Source: an uncultured Erythrobacter sp. (GTDB lineage: Bacteria > Pseudomonadota > Alphaproteobacteria > Sphingomonadales > Sphingomonadaceae). From it: a DNA stretch of 64,000 bases. This document shows, piece by piece, positions 16,418-25,376 of the stretch. The notes below the pieces were generated by a model, which was not told where the DNA came from, ran no database searches, and worked only from the letters and a program-made list of their open reading frames with translations. The translations under genes and the position numbers were made by a program. Within the stretch, counting starts at the first letter, position 1. The number at the start of each line of letters is the position of its first letter. The stretch spans positions 992,001 through 1,056,000 of the forward strand of contig NZ_OY284433.1 in assembly GCF_958304185.1 (NCBI RefSeq). The letters are read 5' to 3'.

Positions 16418-18265
16418 TTACATCGAACGGCGGGCGATCCACTCATCGACGCGGCGTTCAAGGATCGACAAGGGCTGCGAACCCGAAGCAATCAGGAGGT
16501 CATGAAAACCTCTGATATCGAACTTACCACCCAGCGCGGCCTCAGCCTTGCGCCGCTGTTCGATGATCTTGATCATGCCGATCTTGTAGCCGGTGGCCTG
16601 TCCGGGCAGCGTTATGTAGCGGCGCACCTCTGACCGCGACCGTTGAAGCGGTTGGCGGCCCGTGATGTTCATGTATTCCACCGCTTCATCCTCGGTCCAG
16701 CCGAGAGCGTGGATGCCCGTATCGACCACCAGCCGCGCGGCGCGGAACAGTTCGGCATCCAGTCGCATGAAATCGGCAGCAATGTCTGGGAAAGCGCCCA
16801 TCTCCTTGCACATGGCCTCGGCATAGAGGCCCCAGCCCTCACCGAACGCGACATAGCCGGTGACCGAGCGGAACTTGGGCCCACCGCTCTGGCGCACCTG
16901 AATGTCGCCCTGCATGTTGTGGCCGGGGATCGCCTCATGACACATCAGCGTGAACATGGCTGCGGGATCGGGCGTGTTGCCGACAAGGTGGACATAGGTG
17001 CGCGCCGGGCGCGAACCATCGGGGCTCGGCGCAGAGGCATGGGCTGCCCCGCCTGCCACTTCCGAAAAGGCCGGTTCGCGCACCACCTCGATGCCATAGG
17101 CGGGCAAGGTGCCGAAATAGGGTTCGAGCAAGGTGCGGGTCTTGGTGACGAAGGCGTTGGCTGTGGCGAGATATTCGGCGCGCGCCGCGTCGTCATAAGG
17201 ACGCGGCGGGAAGAGCCGGGCGCGCTCGTTGTAAAAGGCGTGTCGATCGGCAAATCCCGCGCTCTGCGCCAGCGCATCCTGCTCCGCCTCAATTCGCGCC
17301 ACTTCCGAACGGCCAATCGCGTGGATCTGTTCCGCCGTCAGGTCGGTGGTGGTGTTGAGCTTCAGCTCGGCGGCATAATAGTCAGCGCCGCCCGGTAGCG
17401 TGATCGCCCCGACCTGGCCGCTGGGTGCATCGGGCAGTCGCGCTTCGGCCCAGGCGATCGCCCGCTGGTAAGCTGGTTGCAAGGCCACAATCGCGCTGCG
17501 CGCCTCGTCCAGCAGCGCATCGGCATCGCTGCGCGTGAGCTTGCCAGCGGCAACCAATGCCTCGGCCTTGGCCTTAACGTCTGCCCACAACGCTGCGTCC
17601 GGGCCGTCTCCGTAAGGCGCGCCGGAAATCAGCTGGCGGCTGCCTGCGATGATGGTCTCGATCTGGAAGCGCGGCACGCGGATGCCCGCCGCCTCGCTCG
17701 CCTTGGTGCGTTCGATGGCGAGATCAAGCACAGCCGGAATGCCGCGCAGCCGGGTGATGTAATTCGTCAGATCGGTGCGGTCTGCGACCGTGTGGGTGTT
17801 GACCAGAAAGTCGGGCAACTGGCTGTGTGCAGAGTACAGCCGCGAATAGAACGGTGGGCGATAGATCCGAAACGTCTGTGACAGCGCCGCGCGCTCTGCC
17901 TCAAGCGCCCAGATGTCGAAATTGACCTGCGCTTCGGGCGACAGCCGCGCGCGGTCGAACGCACTGCGCATCTTGGCCACGCTGGCTTCGCGCCAAGCGA
18001 CCTGCGCACTGGCTGCCGCATCACCAATGTCATTCCAGCGATCCCCGCCCTCTTGCATCCCCAATCGGGTGGCAAGCTGCGGCTGCAACGTTAGCCACTC
18101 GGCAAATTCCGCATCGAGAAACGCGGTCAAGCGTGCATCTTCCTGCGCAAATTCTGCGTCCGGAGCAGTGACAGCGGCGGCACCATCCTGCGCCAGCGCG
18201 GCTGCGCTCGGCAGCATCAGCGCGGCGATAACAGTGGCAAGGCTGCAAGAAAATGTGCGCTTCAT
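16418..18265 (-). CDS. DUF885 family protein, putative metallopeptidase
   Basis: A 615-residue exported protein. The ATG at 18265 has AGGAA seven bases upstream and opens a signal peptide (cleavage near ALA-QDG). The DUF885 family signature is present: around residue 440 a HEAIPGHNMQ motif, the HExxxGH zinc-binding type, preceded by a GSRPARTYVHL stretch and followed by EGWGLYAEAMCKEMG, whose Glu would be the third metal ligand. The family is predicted to be periplasmic or lipoprotein zinc peptidases; substrates are not established. It is a single-gene unit; a decayed serine hydrolase lies upstream. Confidence 0.85.
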   Translation of the reverse strand: MKRTFSCSLATVIAALMLPSAAALAQDGAAAVTAPDAEFAQEDARLTAFLDAEFAEWLTLQPQLATRLGMQEGGDRWNDIGDAAASAQVAWREASVAKMRSAFDRARLSPEAQVNFDIWALEAERAALSQTFRIYRPPFYSRLYSAHSQLPDFLVNTHTVADRTDLTNYITRLRGIPAVLDLAIERTKASEAAGIRVPRFQIETIIAGSRQLISGAPYGDGPDAALWADVKAKAEALVAAGKLTRSDADALLDEARSAIVALQPAYQRAIAWAEARLPDAPSGQVGAITLPGGADYYAAELKLNTTTDLTAEQIHAIGRSEVARIEAEQDALAQSAGFADRHAFYNERARLFPPRPYDDAARAEYLATANAFVTKTRTLLEPYFGTLPAYGIEVVREPAFSEVAGGAAHASAPSPDGSRPARTYVHLVGNTPDPAAMFTLMCHEAIPGHNMQGDIQVRQSGGPKFRSVTGYVAFGEGWGLYAEAMCKEMGAFPDIAADFMRLDAELFRAARLVVDTGIHALGWTEDEAVEYMNITGRQPLQRSRSEVRRYITLPGQATGYKIGMIKIIEQRRKAEAALGGKFDIRGFHDLLIASGSQPLSILERRVDEWIARRSM

Positions 18266-18531
18266 CTGGGTTCCTGTCGCTGACCGATGTTTGATCGAAG
18301 GTAATGTGCGCTTGGCCTAGCTGGCATTGCCAAGCGGGTGAAGGGGCTTTCGCGCCGAGCATAATGGGCGGTGCGCACCCATCGCTCCCTCAAGCTCGCG
18401 GGCCTTGGGTGAGAAGCCTTGATGGAGAAATGCGGCCTTTCGCTGGAGCGGGCGTTCGGAGCCGACAGGGCGTCCGATCGAAGATGGGTTGGCAGCGGCC
18501 ACTGCCTCGCCGCGGCGGCATAGGGCCGCAT

Positions 18532-18985
18532 TCGGAAGTTCGCGCGTTGCTTGCCGAAGCACCGCTCGGCAAGGCCACGACATTCGTCAAAGATCGTCGC
18601 GGCGCCATCCGATATCGTGAGGCACCCGGAGAAATCGGCGGTGTCTGCCAGCCGGTCGAGCGCGCCTTCGACGAGGCGCTCAATCTCGTCCTGCGATGCG
18701 CCTGCCTTGGGCCAACCTGCCGCTTTCGCGGGCGGCGATCGCCAGCTGCGTCAGGATTGCCTCCTTGGCTGCCGGATCGATCGCGGGCGACAAGATGGTG
18801 GGCGCCCACTGCTCAGTCTGCTCCGGGCTACCCGCATTAATCTGCGCGATTACCGCCGCACCGATCCGCCCCGCTTCGGTATCGGGAAGCGTTGTCCTGA
18901 CCGGCCCAGCAAGAGCTGGCGCGCCAACCAGCAGCAGCGGAAGGAAGGTGGCGCGGTAGAGGAATTTTCGGAATGCTTGTTTCAC
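18532..18985 (-). pseudogene. Broken serine hydrolase (beta-lactamase-like), frameshifted and truncated
   Basis: The GTG at 18985 has GGAGAG seven bases upstream and begins a signal peptide (cleavage at ALA-GPV) followed by ~70 residues (GRIGAAVIAQINAGSPEQTEQWA...) of the kind seen before serine hydrolase domains. The frame stops at 18680, but a shifted frame continues the protein-like sequence: ASQDEIERLVEGALDRLAD, then DFSGCLTISDG and ECRGLAERCFG, which resemble the DFSG-VLVA-DG and GLAD segments of class C beta-lactamase relatives. The catalytic SxxK and YxN parts are missing. It appears frameshifted near 18715 and cut off near 18532. Family assignment is by motif memory. Confidence 0.5.
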
Positions 18986-19303
18986 TGTCGTCTCTCCGTG
19001 GAAGGCAAAGCCATGCAGGGTTTCGACAGGTTAGATGCACCGTCAGCCGTTTTTGGATGCAGATGTGTTCACGCAAAATTCAAAGGCCAGCAGCGGGTTC
19101 CCCAAAATGGAACGAGGCCACGTGGCCCGCACTGCCCAGCCCGATTCTGGCATCGCGCCGGATGTCATGCTGCCTATCGATCCGGCGCGGATCGGACTGG
19201 CCGCCGACCCGGTGATTGAAGCGGCGGCTGGATGGTGCACCAGCGGTCGTTGAAAGGCGACGCATGCTTCTGTTGTGACGGTATCGCGCAATCGGAAATC
19301 GCA
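18986..19303. other. Gene-free interval
   Basis: About 320 bases between the broken hydrolase start and the SDR gene end. Short open frames here have no ribosome binding site or recognisable product. I see no clear repeat, RNA or terminator. Confidence 0.5.
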
Positions 19304-20083
19304 TCAGGCCGTCGGCACGGTGCCGCCATCAATCACATATTCGGTGCCCGCGATCGTGGCGGCGCGTTCGGAAGCCAGGAAGGCGATCAGGCTGGCGATC
19401 TCATCAGGTCTTGATGGGCGGCCAATCGGCACACCGCCAAGCGACTGCATGATCATTTGTCTGCCCTCCTCCACACTGACGCCCTGTTCCGCAGCGAGCC
19501 GGCGCGCCAGATCGATCGAGGATTCGGTTTCGATCCACCCGGGCGAGACCCGCACCACGCGCACGCCTTGGGCCGCGACTTCCGTCGACAGGCTTTTGCT
19601 GTAGGTCGACAGCGCTGCCTTGGCTGCAGCGTAGGCGGTGGTCGCCTCGGGAAGCGGCAATTGGCGCTGGATCGAGGTGACATGGATGACCACGCCCGAT
19701 CCGCGCGCCGTCATACTGGGCACCAGCGCCCGGTCGAGCCGGACGGCAGGCATCAGGTTGAGATCGAGCTCGCTGCGCCACTGCGCCTCGCCAAGCGCCT
19801 GATAGCCGCCCGCTGGGGCCGAAGAACCGCCGAGCATGTGAACAATGATATCGACCCCGCCGAGCCGTTTCTGTACCGCGTCGGCGACAGCGGCGCACCC
19901 TTCGGGGGTGGTTAAATCGGCGCTGATGAATTGCTCATCCGGCATCTGCTCGGCCTTACTCCGCGCTGTCGTCAGCACACGCGCGCCAAGTTCTTCGAAT
20001 AGCGATACCGTGGCTGCACCGGCTCCACGGGTGCCCGAGGTTATGAGCGCGCGCTTTCCCCCCAGCGTGATGAAGGGGATCAT
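19304..20083 (-). CDS. SDR family oxidoreductase
   Basis: A 259-residue short-chain dehydrogenase/reductase, cytoplasmic. The nucleotide-binding turn is TSGTRGAG near residue 15 (classical TGxxxGxG with Ser in place of one Gly). The active-site set is TSIQRQLP (Ser) and Tyr-x3-Lys in YAAAK near residue 150. The cofactor cannot be told from sequence alone. It overlaps the small NTF2-like gene upstream (ATGA, 20080-20083) and both diverge from a LysR gene, a common arrangement for an inducible small-molecule detoxification or degradation pair. Substrate unknown. Confidence 0.85.
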   Translation of the reverse strand: MIPFITLGGKRALITSGTRGAGAATVSLFEELGARVLTTARSKAEQMPDEQFISADLTTPEGCAAVADAVQKRLGGVDIIVHMLGGSSAPAGGYQALGEAQWRSELDLNLMPAVRLDRALVPSMTARGSGVVIHVTSIQRQLPLPEATTAYAAAKAALSTYSKSLSTEVAAQGVRVVRVSPGWIETESSIDLARRLAAEQGVSVEEGRQMIMQSLGGVPIGRPSRPDEIASLIAFLASERAATIAGTEYVIDGGTVPTA

Positions 20084-20409
20084 GGCACGATCTCCAGCGC
20101 CGCGATCCCATCGCCTTCAAGCGCGAAGAGGTAGCGCAGGTCCACCGGGCTGCCGGGGAAATTGCCGGCGAGACGGCTGGAGACGACGATCCGCCCGTCA
20201 TGCTCTGCCAGCGCAAACGGTTCGACCGTGTAGGTGTATTGGGCCGACGCATTGGCCAACCACTGCCGGATCGCCTCGTGCCCAGTATAGGTGTTGCCTT
20301 CGTCGATCACTGTTGCATCGGGGGTGAAGCAGGCGGCGAGCGATGCGGCATCGCTGTGCTTGTCAGCCGCGAAATAGCGGGCGATCGGATCGGGAAGGTT
20401 GAGGCTCAT
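20080..20409 (-). CDS. NTF2-like (SnoaL-type) protein
   Basis: About 109 residues from the ATG at 20409, chosen for its GGAG seven bases upstream. The sequence has the compact cone fold pattern: a first helix pair ([21 protein letters not shown]), the [23 protein letters not shown] segment typical of SnoaL-like/polyketide-cyclase-like proteins, then four strands ending [17 protein letters not shown]. Such proteins bind or isomerise small hydrophobic molecules or act as dimer scaffolds. It is co-translated with the SDR gene and probably regulated by the divergent LysR protein. Confidence 0.8.
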   Translation of the reverse strand: MSLNLPDPIARYFAADKHSDAASLAACFTPDATVIDEGNTYTGHEAIRQWLANASAQYTYTVEPFALAEHDGRIVVSSRLAGNFPGSPVDLRYLFALEGDGIAALEIVP

Positions 20410-20513
20410 GTTCAGTCTCCGGTGGAGTTGCTGTGTCAGACACCCAGATAGGCCTTTGACGCCGTCCGCATAAGCAGGATAAAAGAGGATGTGATATTGC
20501 GGAATTGAGGACA

Positions 20514-21419
20514 ATGCGGAGCTACAGCCTTGCCGATTTCGATGCCGTTCTCGCGATCGGACGCAAAGGATCGTTCCGCGCGGCGGCGCTTGATCTCGGG
20601 GTGTCGACCACGGCACTCAGCAACACCATCGCCCGGCTTGAGAGCCAGCTTGGCGTCCGCCTGTTCAACCGCACCACGCGCAGCGTCGCGCTGACCGAGG
20701 CGGGGCGCCGGTTCATCGAGCAGGTATCACCCGCGCTGGGGGACATTCATCAGGCGCTCGACGCGGTCCGCGCACAGCAGGATACGCCAGCTGGCACGCT
20801 GCGGATCAACACTTTCGCCACGGCGGGACGCGAAATTCTCGCGCCGCTGGTGCTCGAATGTCTGCGGCGCTTCCCGCAAATCCGGATCGACCTGGTGACC
20901 GAGGGGAGTCTCGTCGACATCGTGGCGGACGGGTTCGATTTCGGCATCCGCAGCCGCAATCTCGTTCCCAGCGATATGATCGCCATCCCGCTCGGCCCAG
21001 TGCGGCACCATGTCGTGGTTGCGACCCCTGCCTATCTGGCAGGGCGCGAGTCGCCGCGTGTGCCTGCCGACCTGCTGGGCCACACCTGCATCCGCACGCG
21101 GCTGCCCAACGGCGCACTCCTGCGCTGGCAGTTCGAAGCCGAAGGGCAGCCGTTGCAGGTGGATGTCGACGGCCCACTCACACTTGATGAGGCAAGCCTT
21201 GCGCGGATCGCGGTGCTCGCCTCGGTCGGGATCGGCTATTTCATGGAATCCGATGTGCGCGAGGATATCGCTGCGGGAAAGCTGGTGCGGTTGCTGGCGG
21301 ACTGGACGCCGCCGCTTTCACCGCTGTGCCTCTATTATCCCAGCCGCCGCAATCCGCCCGCGGCTTTCAGGGTATTCGTCGATCTTGCGCGCGAACTGGC
21401 GCGGGCGGGATCGGCATAA
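20514..21419 (+). CDS. LysR family transcriptional regulator
   Basis: About 301 residues from the ATG at 20514 (a TTG at 20505 is a weaker option). The N-terminal helix-turn-helix is clear: [53 protein letters not shown]. Residues ~90-300 form the effector-binding domain with the usual LRINTFAT opening and [20 protein letters not shown]. LysR proteins generally regulate the divergently transcribed neighbour, here the NTF2/SDR pair starting 105 bases away. The inducer is unknown. Confidence 0.9.
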   Translation: MRSYSLADFDAVLAIGRKGSFRAAALDLGVSTTALSNTIARLESQLGVRLFNRTTRSVALTEAGRRFIEQVSPALGDIHQALDAVRAQQDTPAGTLRINTFATAGREILAPLVLECLRRFPQIRIDLVTEGSLVDIVADGFDFGIRSRNLVPSDMIAIPLGPVRHHVVVATPAYLAGRESPRVPADLLGHTCIRTRLPNGALLRWQFEAEGQPLQVDVDGPLTLDEASLARIAVLASVGIGYFMESDVREDIAAGKLVRLLADWTPPLSPLCLYYPSRRNPPAAFRVFVDLARELARAGSA

Positions 21420-21421
21420 AT

Positions 21422-21467
21422 GGCAAAGGCCCGATCAGCCGCGCGACTGACCGGGCCCTGATTTGCC
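21422..21467. terminator. Bidirectional terminator between lysR-type gene and ohr
   Basis: Inverted repeat GGCCCGATCAG / CTGACCGGGCC (one G-T mismatch) flanked by GGCAAA and TTTGCC outer arms, placed between two convergent stop codons (21419 and 21473). The A and T runs on both sides suit termination in both directions. Confidence 0.65.
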
Positions 21468-21472
21468 GAGCA

Positions 21473-21904
21473 TTATGCCTTGGTGGTGACCGCTAGACGG
21501 ACCTCGATGTTCCCGCGCACCGCATGAGAATAGGGGCAGACAGTATCGGCCTCGGCAACCAGAGCTTCGGCGTCCGCAGCGTCCAGCCCCGGCAGCGCAA
21601 TGTCGAGCGTGACCGCCAGACCAAAGCCCTTGTCGGCGCGCGGCCCGATGCCGACCGTTGCGCTGACACTGGCATCGGCAGGAACCTTGGCGTGCTTGCC
21701 CTGCGAGCCGACGAATTTCATCGCGCTAAGGAAGCAGGCTGCGTAGCCAGCGGCAAACAACTGTTCGGGATTGTTGCCTTGGCCATTGCCGCCCATTTCC
21801 TTGGGCGTGGCCAATGCCACTTCGAAAGTGCCGTCATCGGTGCGGGCGCGGCCGTCGCGGCCGCCGGTGGCAGTGGCGCGGGTGGTGTAGAGGATCTTGG
21901 TCAT
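21473..21904 (-). CDS. ohr: Organic hydroperoxide resistance protein
   Basis: A 143-residue Ohr/OsmC-fold thiol peroxidase that reduces organic and fatty-acid hydroperoxides in the cytoplasm with lipoyl-type electron donors. The two catalytic cysteines are present: Cys57 in AGYAACFLSA and Cys123 in DTVCPYSHA. Length and the GGxxxNPEQLFAAGYAACF signature match the family. AAAGGA lies 8 bases before the ATG at 21904. It is the second gene behind a secreted alpha/beta hydrolase (35-base gap) in a unit divergent from an OhrR-type repressor, so peroxide-inducible expression is expected. Confidence 0.93.
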   Translation of the reverse strand: MTKILYTTRATATGGRDGRARTDDGTFEVALATPKEMGGNGQGNNPEQLFAAGYAACFLSAMKFVGSQGKHAKVPADASVSATVGIGPRADKGFGLAVTLDIALPGLDAADAEALVAEADTVCPYSHAVRGNIEVRLAVTTKA

Positions 21905-21939
21905 GTCGATGGTCCTTTCTGGAAGAGAGGTTTGGCGTA

Positions 21940-22956
21940 TCAGTTGCCAAAGGCAGCATGAAGACGAGCCGCACCTTGTGAAATTGCCGCGCGGGCCGGT
22001 TCACTCGCCGCCAGCGGGTTGAGCATCACGAAGTCGTGGATCGTGCCGTTGAAGCGGGTGGTGGCAACCGGCACTCCGGCTTCGATCAGGCGGCGGCTAT
22101 AGGCCTCGCCCTCGTCGCGCAGCAGGTCGTTCTCGGCAACGATGATCGTCGCCGCAGGCAGGCCCGCAAGCTGCTGCTTCGAGGCACGCAGCGGGAAGGC
22201 GAGCACGTCTCTGCGATTTTCGTCCGGGAAGTTCGCTTCTAGGAAGTAATCCATCGCCTTGCGAGTCAGGAACGGACCCTCGCCGAATGCGCGATACGAG
22301 GCATTGTCCGACACGTCGTCGGTCACCGGGTAGAACAATAGCTGGTGGCTGATCTCGGGGCCGACGCGGTCCTTGGCCATCATCGTGACGGCGATCGCCA
22401 TGTTCCCGCCGGCGCTGTCACCCGCCACCGCCAGCCGCGTAGGATCAATGCCCAGCGCCGCGCCGTTTGCCGCGACATGTTCGAGCGCGGCATAGGCCTG
22501 CTCGTTGTTGACGGGATAGCGGACTTCGGGGGCGTTGTCGTATTCGACAAAGACCACCGCCGCGCGGGCCTGTACCGCCAGTTCGCGGATCAAGTGGTCA
22601 TGGGTGTTGCGGTCGCCCATCACCCAGCCACCGCCGTGATAGTAAAGCACCGCGGGAAGATCCCCCTTCGCATTGGCGGGCCGGACAATGCGGATGCGCA
22701 CCGCGCCGGTCGGGCCGATATTCCAGATCAGATCCTGCGTTGTGGTATGGGCAGAGGCCTCAACCTTCTCGGCTTGGACTCCTGCCAGCACGGCGCGGGC
22801 ATCAGCATAGGCGAGTTCGTAGATCGGTTTGCCGGCGGCGGCAGCTTCGGCAAAGCCTGCGGCGGCCGGTTCCAGCGTTTGGGCATGGGCGGCGATAGGC
22901 GAGAGGGCCAGCAAAGCGCTGGAGGACAGAGCAGAGAGCAGGGTCGATTTGGTCAT
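21940..22956 (-). CDS. Exported alpha/beta hydrolase, HSL family esterase
   Basis: A 338-residue hydrolase with a signal peptide (cleavage near AHA-QTL). It belongs to the hormone-sensitive-lipase group: oxyanion motif HGGGW near residue 105, nucleophile elbow GDSAGGN near 180, and the later acid/His pair in NDLLRDEG and TIHDFVML near the C-terminus. It would hydrolyse short-chain esters in the periplasm. Its position between operator palindromes and ohr suggests that it is induced together with Ohr under peroxide stress, an unusual pairing that may relate to oxidised lipids; the link is inference from gene order. Confidence 0.88.
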   Translation of the reverse strand: MTKSTLLSALSSSALLALSPIAAHAQTLEPAAAGFAEAAAAGKPIYELAYADARAVLAGVQAEKVEASAHTTTQDLIWNIGPTGAVRIRIVRPANAKGDLPAVLYYHGGGWVMGDRNTHDHLIRELAVQARAAVVFVEYDNAPEVRYPVNNEQAYAALEHVAANGAALGIDPTRLAVAGDSAGGNMAIAVTMMAKDRVGPEISHQLLFYPVTDDVSDNASYRAFGEGPFLTRKAMDYFLEANFPDENRRDVLAFPLRASKQQLAGLPAATIIVAENDLLRDEGEAYSRRLIEAGVPVATTRFNGTIHDFVMLNPLAASEPARAAISQGAARLHAAFGN

Positions 22957-22973
22957 GGCTTGGTTCCTTTAAG

Positions 22974-23057
22974 ATCGTCCACGATTAGATCGTGTGCGAT
23001 ATAAATACGCCAATCAGGAGATGAGTCAACCCTTGCGATTAAATCGTGTGCGATTTA
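22974..23057. promoter_or_regulatory. OhrR-type operators in divergent promoter region
   Basis: Three related palindromes lie between the esterase-ohr unit and ohrR: ATCGTccACGAT (22974-22985), ATCGTGTGCGAT (22989-23000, arms extend to TTAGATCG/CGATATAA with one mismatch) and TAAATCG-tgtg-CGATTTA (23040-23057, perfect 7-base arms). The sequence ATCGTGTGCGAT occurs twice, one copy facing each gene. This is a typical autoregulated MarR-family layout, although the core differs from the TACAATT type described for other OhrR proteins. Confidence 0.75.
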
Positions 23058-23067
23058 TATTGAGGTG

Positions 23068-23532
23068 ATGACCGAAACCGCTCCCAATGCCTCCGCTGGC
23101 AATCCGCTGGACCAGTTCCTGTGCTTTTCCGTCTATGCGGCAGGACTGGCATTCAACCGTGTCTACAAGCCGCTGCTCGATCCCTATGGCATCACTTATC
23201 CGCAATACATCGCATTGGTGGCGCTGAGCAGCCAGGCGGGTCAGACAGTCAGCGAGCTAGGAGACAAGCTGCACTTGGAATCAAACACGCTAACCCCGCT
23301 CATCAAGCGGCTTGAAGCGGCCGGGCTGGTTACCCGTACGCGGGACAAGCAAGACGAGCGGGTTGTCCGCCTGGGTCTGACATTGGCTGGCAGCAACCTT
23401 GCAAAGACTGCTCTGGGCTGTGTCCCGGCCGAAGTTCTCACGGCAACCGGGATGGACCAAGCGGCGCTGGAAAAGCTGAACGGCAATCTTGCTACGCTGG
23501 GCGCCGCGCTCCGCGATTCAGCGGGACGATAG
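23068..23532 (+). CDS. ohrR: MarR-family organic peroxide sensor repressor
   Basis: A 154-residue MarR-family winged-helix regulator (ATG at 23068; GTG at 23065 adds one residue). The N-terminal segment LDQFLCFSVYAAGLAFNR matches the OhrR redox site, with the sensing cysteine at about residue 19 and Tyr in YAA; oxidation of this Cys by organic peroxides releases the DNA in known OhrR. The winged helix follows: YIALVALSSQAGQTVSELGDKLHLESNTLTPLIKRLEAAGLVTRTRDKQDERVVR is the family pattern in outline, including the DxR wing. It faces the esterase-ohr operon. GAGG only two bases before the ATG, with TTATAT close upstream, suggests a very short leader. Confidence 0.9.
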   Translation: MTETAPNASAGNPLDQFLCFSVYAAGLAFNRVYKPLLDPYGITYPQYIALVALSSQAGQTVSELGDKLHLESNTLTPLIKRLEAAGLVTRTRDKQDERVVRLGLTLAGSNLAKTALGCVPAEVLTATGMDQAALEKLNGNLATLGAALRDSAGR

Positions 23533-23635
23533 GGTCGATCGGCCGTCCGCCCGCCGTGACGCTCCGCAATGGCAGTCCTCACACGCTCGATATTCAGGTG
23601 ATTGCTTAGCCGCACCATAACATCTGCAACCATCA

Positions 23636-24301
23636 CTATCCCTCGTCGGCGAAGGTCACCTGCGCTGCTTCGGTGACGTGCACCCAGACCTGATAGTATC
23701 CCATTTCATGCTGCCCGCGCTTGTTGGCGACCGGGCTGGGTGAGCCGATCGGGGAATCGATCCACTGCCTGCGCACATCGCCCTCAACAATGATGCGCCG
23801 GCCGCTCAGCCGCTGCATCATCGTGAACATGTTGAGATCGGGCGGGCCGTCGGTGTAGCAGGCCTTGACGGTGATCTGCCCCTCGACCACGTCAGCCGCG
23901 CCGCACACCTGCGCACGGCGCAGCAGCGCTTGCAGCGCCTCCGGCTCGAACGCGATGGTGAGCGTGCCGAGCGTCGCATAATCCTGCCGGGAATTGACGA
24001 ACATCATGGTGCCCAGTTCGCCCTGAAAGCTCTGCCCTCCTCCGCGGATATCGAGCAGGAAGCGGCCGGGCTGGGCCTCGCCCGCGGCGGCAGAGAGTGC
24101 CATCGCCGTCGCCTCGCCCGGCGTGATGCAACCGGGTTCGCAATCGAGGAGTTCGGCGCGCACGGCTTTGAGCGGCAGGTCGGCGTCGTCGAGGTTGGTG
24201 CGAAACGAGGATAGCTGCGCCGCGCTCACAGCGTCTTCGGCCACGGCGGCAAAGCCTGGCAACGGCACGACAACCGCCAAGATCAATGCCGCGCGCAGCA
24301 C
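23636..24301 (-). CDS. Putative secreted protein of unknown function
   Basis: About 221 residues from the GTG at 24301, chosen because AGGAAA lies 7-8 bases upstream and a signal peptide begins directly (MLRAALILAVVVPLPGFAAVA, Met for GTG); an ATG at 24370 would add 23 residues with no ribosome binding site. The mature protein has a Cys pair in DCEPGCITPGEA, another Cys pair (QVCGAA and KACYTD), and a strand-rich pattern. No catalytic motif is visible. It is monocistronic, separated from accA by about 130 bases. Periplasmic or extracellular location is inferred. Family not recognised. Confidence 0.65.
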   Translation of the reverse strand: MLRAALILAVVVPLPGFAAVAEDAVSAAQLSSFRTNLDDADLPLKAVRAELLDCEPGCITPGEATAMALSAAAGEAQPGRFLLDIRGGGQSFQGELGTMMFVNSRQDYATLGTLTIAFEPEALQALLRRAQVCGAADVVEGQITVKACYTDGPPDLNMFTMMQRLSGRRIIVEGDVRRQWIDSPIGSPSPVANKRGQHEMGYYQVWVHVTEAAQVTFADEG

Positions 24302-24433
24302 GCCGGTTTTCCTAACTTCCTGAATTGCGACGCATGATGGGCGGCATTTGTGGCTATGGGCCATGAACATGGAGTGAATCCGAGAGTCCTGTGGCTTCAG
24401 CAGGGTTCCAGCCCGCGCCGAAACGCCCGCCGC

Positions 24434-25360
24434 CTAGCCCAAGCGCAGGAAGAATTCCTCGCGCTCGCGCCGCAGTTCGGCGGGCGTGAGCGCCGAGAGC
24501 GCGTTCAGTTCTGCGCGCAGGGCAAGCGTTAGTCGCTTCACGGTCTCTGCAGCATCCCGGTGCGCGCCGCCTTTGGGTTCATAGACGATACGGTGGATCA
24601 CGCCCAATTTGAGCAGGTCACCCGCCGTGACCCGCATCGCCTCGGCAGCGGTCGCAGCCTGCGCGGCGCTGCGCCACAAGATTGAGGCGCAGCCTTCAGG
24701 CGAGATCACCGAATAGACCGCGTGCTCCATCATCAGCACCCGGTTCGCCGCCGCCAGCGCAACCGCGCCGCCTGACCCGCCCTCGCCGATGATCACCGCG
24801 ATCAATGGCACGCCAAGCGCAAGGCACGCCTCAGTCGAGCGGGCGATGGCTTCCGCCTGTCCGCGCGCTTCGGCATCGACGCCAGGGAAGGCACCGGGGG
24901 TATCCACCAGCGTCACCACCGGCAGGCCGAAACGGTCGGCGAGTTCCATCAGCCGGATCGCCTTGCGATAGCCTTCGGGCCGCGCCATGCCGAAGTTGTG
25001 CTTCAGCCGCCCCGGCGTATCCTCGCCCTTCACATGGCCAATCACCACCACCTTGCGACCTTCGAACCGGGCAAAGCCGCCGATGATTGCCTGATCGTCC
25101 CCGAACACACGGTCACCCGCGATGGGCAGGAAGTCCTCGAACAGCCCCGCCACCAGCTTCTCGAACCGGGGGCGCTGGGGATGGCGGGCGACCAGCGTGC
25201 GCTGCCACGGGGTCAGCCGCGCATAGGTGTCCGCGAGCAGCTTGTCCGCCCGCTCGCGCAGCATCCGGGCTTCCTCGGTGCCTTCGGCATGGGCAGAAAG
25301 CTCCGCCACATGCTTGTCGAGCGCCTCGATCGGCTTTTCGAACGGCAGGTACTGGATCAT
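24434..25360 (-). CDS. accA: Acetyl-CoA carboxylase carboxyltransferase subunit alpha
   Basis: A 308-residue AccA, the half of the carboxyltransferase that transfers CO2 from carboxybiotin to acetyl-CoA to make malonyl-CoA. The family pattern is clear: N-terminal coiled region ([12 protein letters not shown]), then [31 protein letters not shown], the [27 protein letters not shown] region, [21 protein letters not shown], and [12 protein letters not shown] for the oxyanion hole. It lies 16 bases downstream of the malonyl-CoA reductase gene and is probably co-transcribed with it, so it would be made in step with the enzymes that consume malonyl-CoA. accB, accC and accD are not in the window. Confidence 0.95.
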   Translation of the reverse strand: MIQYLPFEKPIEALDKHVAELSAHAEGTEEARMLRERADKLLADTYARLTPWQRTLVARHPQRPRFEKLVAGLFEDFLPIAGDRVFGDDQAIIGGFARFEGRKVVVIGHVKGEDTPGRLKHNFGMARPEGYRKAIRLMELADRFGLPVVTLVDTPGAFPGVDAEARGQAEAIARSTEACLALGVPLIAVIIGEGGSGGAVALAAANRVLMMEHAVYSVISPEGCASILWRSAAQAATAAEAMRVTAGDLLKLGVIHRIVYEPKGGAHRDAAETVKRLTLALRAELNALSALTPAELRREREEFFLRLG

Positions 25361-25376
25361 CGCCCCGCGCAGCCCA

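Noticed and set aside
16188-16442. A separate 84-residue Cro-like gene
   Set aside because: There is a hint of a helix-turn-helix, but the start lies in the DUF885 3' end, no ribosome binding site is seen, and the C-terminus is unlike a regulator; kept only as part of a finding.
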